From NCBI GenBank assembly GCA_002869855.2, contig NEWQ02000015.1:173696-237695 (forward strand): DNA of 64,000 nucleotides, read 5' to 3'. The stretch comes from Nitrospira sp. CG24D. Its GTDB lineage: Bacteria > Nitrospirota > Nitrospiria > Nitrospirales > Nitrospiraceae. The notes under the pieces were generated by a model. That model made no database searches, was not told where the DNA came from, and saw only the letters and a program-made list of their open reading frames with translations. Made by a program: the position numbers and the translations under genes. Numbering within the stretch: position 1 is the stretch's first letter; each line of letters begins with the position of its first letter. Shown piece after piece: positions 17,804 through 26,834 of the stretch.

Positions 17804-19186
17804 TTAGTCGGTGGATTTGAGGACGACGTAGAACGCACGATTTTCTCGCAGCACGCGGAGCAGCACCGTGTCGCCGCGCCGGACTTTTGCGATGGCCGAG
17901 GTGAATTCGCCGACCGTGGCGACGTCGGCGCGGTTGACTTCCTTGATCAAATCGCCTTCACGCAGACCTTCCGCGTGCGCCAGGCTGCCCGGATCGACTT
18001 TGGTAATCAGTACGCCGCGCGTTTCACGGAGTTTGAATTTCTCTGCCAGTCCGGCCGAGAGATCCTGAAGGTCCAGCCCCAGCTTCACCTCGGTTCGGGA
18101 CTGCGGGAGGGAGGCAACAACCGCTGTGTCCCGCCGCTCACTCAAGGGAACGGTGAGTATGTGGCGCGTGAAATCGCGGACGACTTCGATCTTCGGGGCA
18201 GCGCCGGGCGGGAGCGCTCCGATCAAACGGGAAAGCTTATTTGGGGAGTCCACCACGCTTTCGTCGATTGTGAGAATAATGTCGCCGGGCTTGATACCGG
18301 CTTCGGCGGCCGGGTCTTTCTCAAAGACTTCGTTGACCAGCACGCCTTCGCCTTCAGCCACTCCGAACTTTTTCGCCAACTCGGGCGTCAGCGGCTGGAT
18401 GCCGACCCCCAGCCATCCACGCACGACTTTGCCGCGCGCGACGAGCTGCTGGATGACCTGCTTCGTCATATTCGAGGGAATGGCAAATCCGATCCCTTGG
18501 GCAAAGTTGATGATCGCAGTATTGATGCCGATGACTTCCCCGCGCAGATTGAAGAGTGGTCCGCCTGAATTTCCGGGGTTGATCGAGGCGTCGGTCTGAA
18601 TAAAGTTTTCGTAGCGGGACAGGTTAATGTTTTCCCGTCCGATCCCGCTCACCACGCCAAGGGTGACGGTACGGTCGAGGCCGAACGGGTTCCCCACTGC
18701 GAGCACCCACTGGCCGACGCGCACTGCGCTGGAATCACCAAAGCGGGCAAACGGCAACGCGCGATCAACGGTGACTTTCAGGAGCGCCAGGTCGGTGTCC
18801 GGGTCTTTGCCGACGACCTGGGCAATCAGCTTCGTTTTATCGGACAAGCGCACCTCGACCTCAAGGGCATCGCCGACGACATGGTTGTTCGTGACGATGT
18901 GTCCCTCGTTGTCCACAATGAGGCCGGATCCGGACCCCGATGCACTGGGCGTGCGGTCTGCGCCCGACTCGCGCGGTCGTCCTGCGCCGGAAATTGGAAA
19001 GATGTTCACGACGGAGGGCTTGGCCTGTTCCGCCAAATCAGTAATGACGGTTTGAATTTCTTCAAGCATCCGAATTCCTGGTGAATCCGTGATCGCTGCC
19101 GTCGCGAGTGCGAGTGGATGTGCCCAAGGGAATAGGAGCGATAAGAAGATTGCCGCGGCTCTGAGATATCGATACCCAGACATCAT
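17804..19186 (-). CDS. periplasmic HtrA/Do-family serine protease
   Basis: DegP/DegQ-type proteases degrade or refold misfolded periplasmic proteins. The 460-residue protein has a signal peptide, a trypsin-like domain with His102 (NNHVV), Asp130 (DTDLALLKV) and Ser205 (NPGNSGGPLF), and two PDZ domains (about residues 255-345 and 370-455). All catalytic residues are intact. The ATG at 19186 sits six bases after a TAGAAT box and has no ribosome site, so a leaderless mRNA is likely. It converges on the EF-G paralogue with six bases between the stops. Confidence 0.94.
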   Translation of the reverse strand: MMSGYRYLRAAAIFLSLLFPWAHPLALATAAITDSPGIRMLEEIQTVITDLAEQAKPSVVNIFPISGAGRPRESGADRTPSASGSGSGLIVDNEGHIVTNNHVVGDALEVEVRLSDKTKLIAQVVGKDPDTDLALLKVTVDRALPFARFGDSSAVRVGQWVLAVGNPFGLDRTVTLGVVSGIGRENINLSRYENFIQTDASINPGNSGGPLFNLRGEVIGINTAIINFAQGIGFAIPSNMTKQVIQQLVARGKVVRGWLGVGIQPLTPELAKKFGVAEGEGVLVNEVFEKDPAAEAGIKPGDIILTIDESVVDSPNKLSRLIGALPPGAAPKIEVVRDFTRHILTVPLSERRDTAVVASLPQSRTEVKLGLDLQDLSAGLAEKFKLRETRGVLITKVDPGSLAHAEGLREGDLIKEVNRADVATVGEFTSAIAKVRRGDTVLLRVLRENRAFYVVLKSTD

Positions 19187-19192
19187 ATGTTT

Positions 19193-19198
19193 ATTCTA
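19193..19198 (-). promoter_or_regulatory. -10 box abutting the htrA start codon
   Basis: TAGAAT on the minus strand ends six bases before the ATG at 19186. A transcription start on the A of that ATG would be normal spacing for sigma70. No good -35 is visible 16-18 bases upstream. Confidence 0.4.
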
Positions 19199-19227
19199 CC
19201 GGAAGGCCTAGGCCTCTGCCTATGGGG

Positions 19228-19875
19228 CTAAGCTGACTGTGTTGCGGAGGATGTGGAGTGACGACGGCGGGTAAACCAGAGGGAGAGATGATCCAGCTCA
19301 GTCTGTCCGCCCATCAGGACGACAATGTCGCCTGTGCGGAAGGTCAGGTCTTCAGCAGGCGCCAAAAGGAATGGTCCGCGCATGACGGTGGCGATGTGAA
19401 TGGAGGATGAACGCGGAACGTCGCCAATGCGTTGTCCGACAGCGGCTGAACTTTGCGGAATCTTAACTCGCTCAATACCGGCCGAACGTTGGCTGAGATC
19501 CTGCTGCAGGCGTAAGAGGTCTTCGTGAATGGTTTCCAGTTTCAGTTGTCTGATCTGAACATCGAGTTCAACCAGTGACTGTTTGAGTGTCTGGATGCGC
19601 GTGGTGGCACGGTTGATGGTGCCGTCCACTTCGGAGAGGTCAGGGTCGAGAGGGTGGCGCTCGGAGGGGCGGCGGGCGATCTGGTCTACGATCTGGTGTC
19701 CCAGATCGTGGCTGACTGCATCGATTCGCTCAAGTACGCTCGACGCCTGCCAATGGAGGCGGAGGATCTGGACCTTGCGATTGACGCGCTCCGCAATCGA
19801 GACGACCGCTTCATGGAGGGCGGTTCCCGTAACGGAGAGTTCTTTTTGGAGGCGATTGAGGAAGTCTAAGCGCAT
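19228..19875 (-). CDS. stand-alone helical protein with C-terminal RCK_C (TrkA-C) domain
   Basis: The first 135 or so residues are helical with heptad-like repeats (LHEAVVSIAERVNRKV, LKQSLVELDVQIRQLK) and recall PhoU-like helices. Residues of about 140-200 match the TrkA-C/RCK_C fold: SSSIHIATVMRGPFLLAPA, then DLTFRTGDIVVLMGGQTELDHL. RCK_C domains usually sense ligands for K+ channels or transporters, but no channel or TrkA-N Rossmann domain is encoded here. The protein may regulate a transporter in trans. The assignment of the N-terminal half is weak. Confidence 0.75.
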   Translation of the reverse strand: MRLDFLNRLQKELSVTGTALHEAVVSIAERVNRKVQILRLHWQASSVLERIDAVSHDLGHQIVDQIARRPSERHPLDPDLSEVDGTINRATTRIQTLKQSLVELDVQIRQLKLETIHEDLLRLQQDLSQRSAGIERVKIPQSSAAVGQRIGDVPRSSSIHIATVMRGPFLLAPAEDLTFRTGDIVVLMGGQTELDHLSLWFTRRRHSTSSATQSA

Positions 19876-20093
19876 AAGTCTTCTGAATAGTAGCGTCCGA
19901 TAAGAGGTATTATGTAAACTGCATAATCCAATGCGATTTACTGCTCATATCTTTACTCTTCTCTTCTGCCGTTGATCAAGAGAGCCTTGCTCTTGGCCAT
20001 CCGGTGATTTCTCACAGATTGACAGACTCGCATCCAAAGCGTACATGCAACAGTCTGTAGTAACTCAGACAATGACTCCACGCGAGGCTATCT

Positions 20094-21743
20094 ATGCCGA
20101 TTCATCCCTTGGCCGGTCAGCCGGCTCCACAGTCCATTCTCGTCGATGTCCATCGGCTGCTATCGGCCTACACGGCAGATACGCCGGATGTCATGGTTCG
20201 TGACCAGCGTGTGACATTTGGGACATCCGGCCATCGAGGCTCATCCTTCAAGCGAAGCTTTAATGAGCCGCATATTCTCGCCGTCACGCAGGCAGTCAGC
20301 GAATACCGCGCCGCACAGCATACAAACGGGCCGTTGTACCTTGGCAAAGATACCCACGGGCTGTCAGAGCCTGCATTTATCACGGCGCTTGAAGTGCTTG
20401 CGGCCAACGGTGTCACCGTCATGATCGATCAGGATGGTGGTTTTACACCGACCCCGGTTATCTCTCATGCGATCCTGACCTATAACCGCGGCCGCACTTC
20501 CGGTTTAGCCGATGGCATTGTCATCACACCATCACACAATCCTCCGGAAGACGGCGGCATCAAGTACAACCCGCCCCATGGCGGACCGGCCGATACGCAG
20601 GTTACCAAATGGATCGAAGACCGTGCCAATGCCCTTCTCTCAGCCAAACTTCAAGGGGTGAAGCGACTTCCCTATGAGCAGGCTCGAAAAGCCATCACGA
20701 CGCATCCGCATGACTATATCAACGCGTATGTGAGTGACCTCGGCAATGTCATCGATATGGATGTGATCAAGTCGGCTTCCCTCAGGCTCGGTATCGACCC
20801 GCTGGGTGGCTCCGGTGTCGCCTATTGGCAGCCGATTGCCGAGCGCTACGGGTTGGACATAGAAAATGTGAATCCCACCGTCGATCCAACTTTCCGGTTC
20901 ATGCCCTTGGACTGGGACGGAAAAATCAGGATGGATTGTTCCTCACCCTATGCCATGGCAAATCTGATCGCGCTGAAAGATCGCTTCGACGTGGCCTTCG
21001 GCAACGATGCCGACAATGATCGCCATGGGATCGTGACCAAGACAGCCGGCTTGATGAATCCGAATCATTATCTCGCGGTATCGATCGCCTACTTGTTTGC
21101 CAATCGTCCCGGTTGGAAATCCGATGCGGGTATCGGCAAGACGTTGGTCAGTAGCAGTCTCATCGATCGAGTCGCCGCCAGGCTCAAACGGAAGTTGATC
21201 GAGGTGCCCGTCGGCTTCAAGTGGTTTGTGAGTGGATTGCAGGATGGCTCTCTCGGCTTCGGCGGAGAAGAAAGCGCGGGGGCGTCTTTCTTACGGCGGG
21301 ATGGGACCGTCTGGTCCACCGACAAGGACGGCATCATCATGAATTTACTGGCGGCTGAGATGATGGCCAAAACCGGAAAGGATCCGGCGCAGCTGTACCA
21401 GGATTTGACGAAGGAGATGGGTGAACCGGTGTATGAACGAATCGATGCCGTGGCGACGCCCGAACAGAAGGCGATTCTCTCGAAGCTCTCCCCTGCCCAG
21501 GTTCAAGCGACGGAACTGGCCGGTGACAAGATCGTCGCCATGATGACGACCGCTCCTGGCAACGGGGCGGCAATCGGCGGATTGAAAGTCGTGACCGATC
21601 AAGGCTGGTTTGCCGCCCGTCCGTCCGGTACGGAAGATGTGTACAAGCTCTATGCGGAGAGTTTTCGCGGCAAGGAACATTTGAAGCGGATTCAGGGTGA
21701 AGCTCAGGAGCTGATTGCCAAGGCATTTGCCTCAGCGAAGTGA
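20094..21743 (+). CDS. pgm: alpha-D-glucose phosphate-specific phosphoglucomutase
   Basis: Pgm interconverts glucose-1-phosphate and glucose-6-phosphate, feeding glycogen, trehalose and nucleotide-sugar synthesis. The 549 residues match the E. coli-type enzyme. The catalytic phosphoserine is in [11 protein letters not shown] (about residues 144-154). The metal loop is [10 protein letters not shown], the sugar loop [10 protein letters not shown], and the phosphate-binding loop [16 protein letters not shown]. The start has a GAGG site. A small membrane protein follows after 11 bases. Confidence 0.96.
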   Translation: MPIHPLAGQPAPQSILVDVHRLLSAYTADTPDVMVRDQRVTFGTSGHRGSSFKRSFNEPHILAVTQAVSEYRAAQHTNGPLYLGKDTHGLSEPAFITALEVLAANGVTVMIDQDGGFTPTPVISHAILTYNRGRTSGLADGIVITPSHNPPEDGGIKYNPPHGGPADTQVTKWIEDRANALLSAKLQGVKRLPYEQARKAITTHPHDYINAYVSDLGNVIDMDVIKSASLRLGIDPLGGSGVAYWQPIAERYGLDIENVNPTVDPTFRFMPLDWDGKIRMDCSSPYAMANLIALKDRFDVAFGNDADNDRHGIVTKTAGLMNPNHYLAVSIAYLFANRPGWKSDAGIGKTLVSSSLIDRVAARLKRKLIEVPVGFKWFVSGLQDGSLGFGGEESAGASFLRRDGTVWSTDKDGIIMNLLAAEMMAKTGKDPAQLYQDLTKEMGEPVYERIDAVATPEQKAILSKLSPAQVQATELAGDKIVAMMTTAPGNGAAIGGLKVVTDQGWFAARPSGTEDVYKLYAESFRGKEHLKRIQGEAQELIAKAFASAK

Positions 21744-21754
21744 GATCCTGAGCC

Positions 21755-21970
21755 ATGTTTGAATTGGGCAGTACGGCTGTGCTGATGTGGGGCCTGCTCT
21801 TCGGATCGATCGGTGTTGGTTTCTTTATCTATGGCAGGAAGCAAAAGGCCGTGGTCCCGCTCTGTGTGGGAGTTGCCCTCTGTGTCTTCCCCTACTTTAT
21901 TGCCAATGTCTATGTGCTGGTTTTAGTCGGCATGGTGTTGATGGCGATTCCGTATTTTGTGCGGGGGTGA
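21755..21970 (+). CDS. small two-helix membrane protein
   Basis: The 71-residue product is mostly two hydrophobic segments (about residues 8-27 and 33-66) separated by a short basic turn (GRKQKA) and ends in FVRG. It is probably an inner-membrane protein, similar in look to short conserved proteins that follow unrelated genes in many Proteobacteria. No function is assignable. It sits 11 bases after pgm and is probably co-transcribed with it. Confidence 0.65.
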   Translation: MFELGSTAVLMWGLLFGSIGVGFFIYGRKQKAVVPLCVGVALCVFPYFIANVYVLVLVGMVLMAIPYFVRG

Positions 21971-21978
21971 AGCACGCA

Positions 21979-22007
21979 GGGCAGCCATCAAGTGGCGATG
22001 GCTGCCC
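21979..22007. terminator. 11-bp hairpin between convergent genes
   Basis: GGGCAGCCATC pairs perfectly with GATGGCTGCCC around the loop AAGTGGC, between the pgm unit and the convergent globin gene. It lacks a T-run, so it may be a weak bidirectional terminator. Confidence 0.5.
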
Positions 22008-22036
22008 AAGTTCTAGATCTGTTTAAGAGGAAGTGC

Positions 22037-22438
22037 TTATTTATTGTAGAACGACACAATGCGATCCACTCCACTTCGGAGCGTTTTTCGCCATTCAGTC
22101 TCAAGCGTAGGGGTTAACTTCTCATCACATTCTTTCACGCTCTTGACGAGAGAATTGATCCAAAAGTCATACAGATTCGGATCGATATTCATCTTCTTCT
22201 TGCTGTGACTCTCCCCGATTCGATCGATGCCGGTTGTGCCCACGCCATTGCCGCCTAAATGCATAAACATCATCGAGAGTCCCTGCCTGAGCAGCGTTTT
22301 CTGCTTGGTCATTTCGGTCTTGGCAAACATCGGAGCAATCGTGGGATGGCTGGCCAGGAAGTTGCCGTAGAACACATCGAAGAACTTCGGATTGACGCAG
22401 CATCGGCTGTAGCTGTCTTTGACTTCTGCTAAGGACAT
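22037..22438 (-). CDS. single-domain bacterial globin
   Basis: The 133-residue protein follows the globin helical pattern. FFDVFYGNFLASHPTIAPMF matches the B-C-D region, and the segment GESHSKKKMNIDPNLYDFW matches the F-helix region of flavohaemoglobins, where the proximal His is followed by about eight residues and Tyr. The His in this segment is the likely heme ligand. There is no reductase domain. Possible roles are oxygen or NO handling, relevant if the organism lives on nitrogen oxides, but that is inference. The ATG at 22438 follows GAGGAG, preferred to the longer frame to 22483. Confidence 0.78.
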   Translation of the reverse strand: MSLAEVKDSYSRCCVNPKFFDVFYGNFLASHPTIAPMFAKTEMTKQKTLLRQGLSMMFMHLGGNGVGTTGIDRIGESHSKKKMNIDPNLYDFWINSLVKSVKECDEKLTPTLETEWRKTLRSGVDRIVSFYNK

Positions 22439-22710
22439 GGATGCTCCTCGCAAGAGACGCTGTCTGTCTCCGGCAGTGCTCAATATGAGATGGGCTTAGG
22501 CATGGGTGAGCACGTTCCCATTGCTCAAGCCGGACCGGCCATCCGTTTCAAGCATGTATCGGTGTGTTCATTCGAAACTTAAGTAATTGATTTGTCTAAA
22601 CTGTTAGACATCGGTGGCGCGAATTTGTCCGGCGATTCGACTCGATGCTCTTCAACGGAGGGAGGCGTTCGGCATTGGAGAATGGGAGATGTGTAGAGGG
22701 AGAAGCGCGA

Positions 22711-23604
22711 CTATAATTTCGTCGTGTGAGCAGTCTGTTGTTCCGCATGATAGGAACTTCTCACCAGCGGCCCTGACTCGATGTGGGTAAATCCCATTGC
22801 CATCCCCTCCTCTTTCAGCACCACGAATTCTGAAGGGTCGTAAAATCTGGTGACTGGCAGATGGTCTCTCGTCGGTTGGAGATATTGTCCGATCGTCAAG
22901 ATGTCGCAGTTGACGCCTCGCAGGTCGCGCATGACGTCGCGGGCTTCGTCGAGCGTTTCTCCCATGCCCAAGATCAAGCCGGACTTGGTTGTCATTCCCT
23001 GCTGTTTGGCCTTCCCGAGTAATTCCATCGACCGCTGATACTTACCTTGGGGTCTGAGCGAGGGAAACAACCGTCGGACGGTTTCAATATTGTGGTTCAG
23101 GATCTCAGGTTGCTCTGCGCAGACCGTTGCGAGTGCGCGCTCATTCCCCTCGAAATCAGGAATCAAGACTTCGATGGTGCAGCCGGGACTGAGCGCTCTC
23201 GTCCGCCGGATCGTTTCGGCGAAGATCGAGGCGCCACCATCCGGCAACTCGTCACGATTCACCGAGGTGATGACGGCATGACGGAGGCCGAGCGCCTGAA
23301 CTGCCTCCGCGACCCGCATCGGTTCTCCATGGTCGACTGCGAGCGGTCTCCCCGTTTCTACGGAGCAGTAGTGGCAGCGCCTGGTGCAGATGTCGCCCAG
23401 GATCAGAAAGGTAGCAGTGCGCGCGTTCCAACATTCCCATCGATTGGGACAGCGGGCTTCTTCGCAGATGGTGTGGAGCTTGAGGCGGTCCATCGTCTGC
23501 TTGATGTCGAGATAATCCGGACCGGTCTGTGCCTCGACCTTAAACCAGGCAGGCAAGCGCGGGCGTTCGGGCGATCTAAGTGGGTCGATGGAAATCAAGC
23601 TCAT
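22711..23604 (-). CDS. lipA: lipoyl synthase
   Basis: LipA is a radical-SAM enzyme that inserts two sulfur atoms into the octanoyl group on lipoyl domains. The 297-residue protein has the auxiliary cluster Cys47, Cys52 and Cys58 (CEEARCPNRWEC), the radical-SAM cluster CTRRCHYC (Cys73, 77 and 80) and the C-terminal RSSYHAEQ that ligates the auxiliary cluster through Ser. The ATG at 23604 overlaps the preceding stop (ATGA), so this start is preferred to the longer frame to 23706. It is the last gene of an Fe-S-rich operon; no lipB is in the window. Confidence 0.96.
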   Translation of the reverse strand: MSLISIDPLRSPERPRLPAWFKVEAQTGPDYLDIKQTMDRLKLHTICEEARCPNRWECWNARTATFLILGDICTRRCHYCSVETGRPLAVDHGEPMRVAEAVQALGLRHAVITSVNRDELPDGGASIFAETIRRTRALSPGCTIEVLIPDFEGNERALATVCAEQPEILNHNIETVRRLFPSLRPQGKYQRSMELLGKAKQQGMTTKSGLILGMGETLDEARDVMRDLRGVNCDILTIGQYLQPTRDHLPVTRFYDPSEFVVLKEEGMAMGFTHIESGPLVRSSYHAEQQTAHTTKL

Positions 23605-23972
23605 GAGGGAGTATCGCTCTGTGTACGGGGCCGAAACCATCCGACGATCTTGGACAGCAGTCCCTCCGGTTTCACCGGTGGCGCCGGGTCCGGATATTCG
23701 ACCCACATTTCTTGTGAGCCGAGATAGATGCCGTTCCGAAAACTGACCTGGGTTCTGAGTTGTCGATATCCCTGCATCTGTAGATTTTGAATCAACGCCA
23801 GGAGCGCCGCATCTTGCGCAGGCTGCGGCTCGGTGCTGATGCGAACGGTTTCATACCGCAAGACGGCGCAAAAGCATTCCCCTGCTTGCTCGAATTCGAC
23901 GGGACGGCTGAATCCCCGCTCTCGATGATCCAGCCCTGCGAGCTGGTGCTTATCGAGGCCGCTTTCTCTCAT
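23601..23972 (-). CDS. conserved-looking protein of unknown function upstream of lipA
   Basis: The 123-residue protein is of mixed alpha/beta type with no signal peptide. It has a central segment ALLALIQNLQMQGYRQLRTQ followed by VSFRNGIYLGSQEMWVEYPD, and a basic, Trp-containing C-terminus. I recognise no family and no metal motif apart from a lone CFC. Its stop overlaps the lipA ATG by four bases, so it is translationally coupled to lipoyl synthase. A role in lipoate or Fe-S metabolism is a guess from position. Confidence 0.7.
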   Translation of the reverse strand: MRESGLDKHQLAGLDHRERGFSRPVEFEQAGECFCAVLRYETVRISTEPQPAQDAALLALIQNLQMQGYRQLRTQVSFRNGIYLGSQEMWVEYPDPAPPVKPEGLLSKIVGWFRPRTQSDTPS

Positions 23973-23985
23973 ATCCTGCTGGGCC

Positions 23986-24351
23986 TTACTCCAATGCGCG
24001 AAACACGGCCACGAGGTCGCTCAGCGCGAGTGTTTTGCTTTTCAGGACGGTTCGTTCAGCCTGAATGGTCTCACGGGACTTCGGGTCTGCCGCGCCGGAC
24101 TTCAAACAGCTCGCGCCGAGCGCCAGGATGCGGTCGCACTCTTCTCCAAGCTTTTTCTTCACCACGGGATTCACCGAGAGAATGTCCATGAGCTGGCGGC
24201 GTGTTTCCGCCAGATGGGCCTGGAGTTCTGAATCCGGATAGCTCTTACGGGCGGCTTCATCAAAGCAGCGATCAAGATATTGGGCCAGGAACACGTAGAG
24301 CCGCACCAGGGCGGCAGTGATCTCGGTCTGATCTTTTGTGGTGGTCGTCAT
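23986..24351 (-). CDS. helical protein of unknown function in the apbC-lipA operon
   Basis: The 121-residue protein is predicted almost wholly helical (TEITAALVRLYVFLAQYLDR; ETIQAERTVLKSKTLALSDL), with two Cys (GEECDRILALGASC) about ten residues apart and a few elsewhere. No family is recognised. The ATG at 24351 is chosen because it begins the well-formed protein and follows the Rieske gene by 25 bases; the longer frame to 24471 runs through the Rieske gene. Confidence 0.68.
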   Translation of the reverse strand: MTTTTKDQTEITAALVRLYVFLAQYLDRCFDEAARKSYPDSELQAHLAETRRQLMDILSVNPVVKKKLGEECDRILALGASCLKSGAADPKSRETIQAERTVLKSKTLALSDLVAVFRALE

Positions 24352-24376
24352 CGTGCGCTCTTTCTGTGTAAGAGAA

Positions 24377-24682
24377 TTATGCGAGGACCTTGATGTCGTC
24401 GCCTTCGACTTTGACTGGATACACTTCGACTTTTGCCGCAGGGTTCTTGACGCATTCTCCCGTCGTGACATTGAATTGCCAGCCGTGCCAGGGGCAGGTC
24501 ACGACGCTGCCTTCGACGTCCCCTTCACCTAACGGCCCGCCACGATGCACGCAGGTATTGTCGATCGCGTGAAAGGTGCCATCGACATTGAAGACCGCCA
24601 GGGTCTTGCCGTTGACTTCCGCGACGATGGCATGCCCGGGCTTCACATCTGCCGTGCCCGCGACCCGTACGAAATCTCCCAT
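24377..24682 (-). CDS. Rieske [2Fe-2S] ferredoxin
   Basis: The 101-residue soluble protein has both Rieske ligand pairs, CVHRGG (about residues 44-49) and CPWHGW (about 63-68), the form found in dioxygenase-type ferredoxins and in the NirD-like group. It should carry one electron at moderate potential. The ATG at 24682 is seven bases after GGAGG; the ATG at 24688 is only one base from it, so the inner start is preferred. It lies between apbC and two unknown genes leading to lipA. Confidence 0.93.
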   Translation of the reverse strand: MGDFVRVAGTADVKPGHAIVAEVNGKTLAVFNVDGTFHAIDNTCVHRGGPLGEGDVEGSVVTCPWHGWQFNVTTGECVKNPAAKVEVYPVKVEGDDIKVLA

Positions 24683-24710
24683 TGCCATTCCTCCGCTGTG
24701 AGTAGTTCTG

Positions 24711-25586
24711 TTAGCTATTGGTAAATGGTTGCTTGATCTTTTTCAGCAGGCTGTCGATGGACGAACCGCTCTGTTCCGTCCCACCCAGCGCGACGATGAT
24801 CTTTTGGGCAATGTCCCGGAAGGCGGCCGCCTGGGGAGAGGCAGGATTGCCCACCACGATGGGATGGCCTGAGTCGCCTCCATCCCGAATCGCCGGATCG
24901 ATGGGGATGCGTCCGAGGAAGGGGATGCCCAGTTTCTCCGCGGCCCGCTCCCCGCCGCCATGCGAGAAAATGTCGGTGCGTTCGCCGCAGTGGCCGCAGA
25001 CGAATGAACTCATGTTTTCGACGATGCCGAGCAGCGGGACGTTCACTTTCTGAAACATGGCCATGCCCTTCCGGACATCGTAGAGCGCCACCTCCTGCGG
25101 AGTGGTCACCGTAATGGCGCCCGCCAACGGCACCATCTGCGAGATGGAGAGTTGGACATCACCGGTGCCTGGAGGCAAGTCGAGCAGCAGGTAATCCAGC
25201 TCGCCCCACAACACGTCGCGGAAAAACGCCTGTAGATATTGATGGACCATCGGGCCGCGCCACACGAGCGGCGCTTCTTCCGGCACCAGGTAGGCCATCG
25301 AGATCAGCTTCACGCCGTAGTTTTCAACGGGGACGATTTTCCCGTCTTTTTGCTCAGGCCCCTTTGAACTGCCCATCATCATGGGGATGTTGGGACCGTA
25401 CAGGTCTGCATCCATCAGGCCGACTTTTGCTCCGGTCAGAGCCAGTGCGCAGGCCAGATTTGAGGCGACTGTCGATTTGCCGACACCGCCTTTGCCGCTG
25501 CTGACGGCAATGACGTGCTTCACGCCGGGAATGAAGTTTTCTTTCGCCGGGGCTGGCGGTGCTTCGTGGGAATGATCGTCTGCCAT
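24711..25586 (-). CDS. apbC: Mrp/NBP35-family Fe-S cluster carrier ATPase
   Basis: Mrp/ApbC proteins bind and transfer Fe-S clusters to apo-targets. The 291-residue product has the deviant Walker A GKGGVGKST (residues 31-39), the Mrp sequence DADLYGPNIPMMMG, DLPPGTGDVQLSISQ, and the cluster-binding CxxC in SSFVCGHCGE. It lacks the N-terminal MIP18/DUF59 domain found in longer homologues and has instead a short His/Ala/Pro-rich N-terminus. The ATG at 25586 follows GGAGG by eight bases. It heads the operon apbC-Rieske-X-Y-lipA, so LipA or the Rieske protein may be its clients. Confidence 0.94.
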   Translation of the reverse strand: MADDHSHEAPPAPAKENFIPGVKHVIAVSSGKGGVGKSTVASNLACALALTGAKVGLMDADLYGPNIPMMMGSSKGPEQKDGKIVPVENYGVKLISMAYLVPEEAPLVWRGPMVHQYLQAFFRDVLWGELDYLLLDLPPGTGDVQLSISQMVPLAGAITVTTPQEVALYDVRKGMAMFQKVNVPLLGIVENMSSFVCGHCGERTDIFSHGGGERAAEKLGIPFLGRIPIDPAIRDGGDSGHPIVVGNPASPQAAAFRDIAQKIIVALGGTEQSGSSIDSLLKKIKQPFTNS

Positions 25587-25703
25587 GGGTCGGTCCTCCG
25601 CTGTATCGATGGTTCGGCTCGCAAGACTACCCTTGCGGCCGAGAGACACGTATCCAAAGTACTACGGCCATCATAAGCGATGCGCTGGGGGAAAGGAAAT
25701 GGG

Positions 25704-25737
25704 CCAGTCGGACCATAGACGGCTATGGCCCGACTGG
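25704..25737 (-). terminator. hairpin downstream of the desaturase gene
   Basis: CCAGTCGG-A-CCATAG pairs with CTATGG-C-CCGACTGG around ACGG: 14 pairs with one mismatch. It lies 18 bases after the desaturase stop and before apbC. The following minus-strand sequence has only short T-runs, so termination strength is uncertain. Confidence 0.55.
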
Positions 25738-25754
25738 GGAAACTGAAGAGGAGT

Positions 25755-26618
25755 CTAGAATACCGAGGGATCGAGCCGACGCAGATTAGTGGCTAACCCG
25801 AACAGCGACAAGGTGTAAATAATCCACTTCGAGGGATCGAAGTTATACCACTTGGGTCCATTGCGGTAGTCGCGCGCGTAGGTGTGATGGTAGTTGTGAT
25901 AGCCCTCACCGAAACTCACGAAGGAGATCAGCCAGCTGTCGCGGCTGCTGTCTTGCGTTCCATGCGGCTGACTGCCGATCATGTGGCAGAGGGAATTGAT
26001 CGTGAACGTGGAGTTCAGCACCATGAACATGCGGAAGAGCCCGCCGAGCAGCAGTGCACTGACGCCGCCCATCCAGCCTTGATGCCACCACACGCCGAGG
26101 GCAAAGGGGATGGCCAATCCGGATACCACGATCACCCAATAGTAGCGGTGTTGCCAGAGGATCACGGGGTCGCGGCGCAGCCGGATTTCGTACTTGTCGG
26201 TGCGATGCGGGGTTTCGTAAAAAAGCCAGCCACAGTGGCTGTGCCAGAAGCCCCTGCTGGCATTGTAGGGATCTTCATCCGTATCCGTACGGGCGTGATG
26301 ACGAATGTGGTCCGCGCACCAGATGAGCGCGGAGTTTTGCAGCGCCCATCCCCCGGCAACCAGTGCGCAACGCTTGACCCAGTCGGGACATTCGAAACTT
26401 TGATGGGAGATCAGGCGATGGTATCCGACGGTGATCCCCATGCCGGTCACGACATACATGACGAAGGAGAGAATCCAGTCGAAGGTGGTGAAGCCGACAA
26501 AATATCCGTACAGAGGAATTCCCACGACTGTCGCGGCTACGACGGCGCAAAACAGCAGAAAATTTATATAGGAAAATGCGGAGTGATCGGTCGAAACGGT
26601 TTGATCAGGTGCGGTCAT
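25755..26618 (-). CDS. membrane fatty-acid (acyl-CoA delta-9 type) desaturase
   Basis: The 287-residue protein has four or so membrane helices and the three His boxes of diiron desaturases: HRLISH (67-72), HIRHH (104-108) and HNYHH (about 240). These enzymes introduce a cis double bond into saturated acyl chains with O2 and an electron donor, tuning membrane fluidity. The ATG follows AGGAGG. A promoter candidate is at 26687-26715. The downstream Rieske ferredoxin is not an established donor for this class, and a hairpin separates the two. Confidence 0.92.
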   Translation of the reverse strand: MTAPDQTVSTDHSAFSYINFLLFCAVVAATVVGIPLYGYFVGFTTFDWILSFVMYVVTGMGITVGYHRLISHQSFECPDWVKRCALVAGGWALQNSALIWCADHIRHHARTDTDEDPYNASRGFWHSHCGWLFYETPHRTDKYEIRLRRDPVILWQHRYYWVIVVSGLAIPFALGVWWHQGWMGGVSALLLGGLFRMFMVLNSTFTINSLCHMIGSQPHGTQDSSRDSWLISFVSFGEGYHNYHHTYARDYRNGPKWYNFDPSKWIIYTLSLFGLATNLRRLDPSVF

Positions 26619-26686
26619 TCATCCTCCTGAATCTGGGAATCATACGGTCCACCGTCACGGTCTCGGTGAACATCCCTTATTCTTTT

Positions 26687-26715
26687 ATGTTAGCGAAATG
26701 ACTCATTCTTTACAA
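26687..26715 (-). promoter_or_regulatory. candidate sigma70 promoter of the desaturase gene
   Basis: On the minus strand TTGTAA (26710-26715) is followed after 17 bases by TAACAT (26687-26692). Each matches four of six consensus bases. The leader would be about 60 bases. Confidence 0.35.
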
Positions 26716-26834
26716 CTGCTTCTTCATTCCGCCCGCGCCGGTCAGAGAGGTGGAATTGCATCCCAGATGACGCAGCAGGTGAGCGATCAGCGTATACTGA
26801 TTGAGTCAAGAGTGGTCATCGTTCAGGAGTCCGC

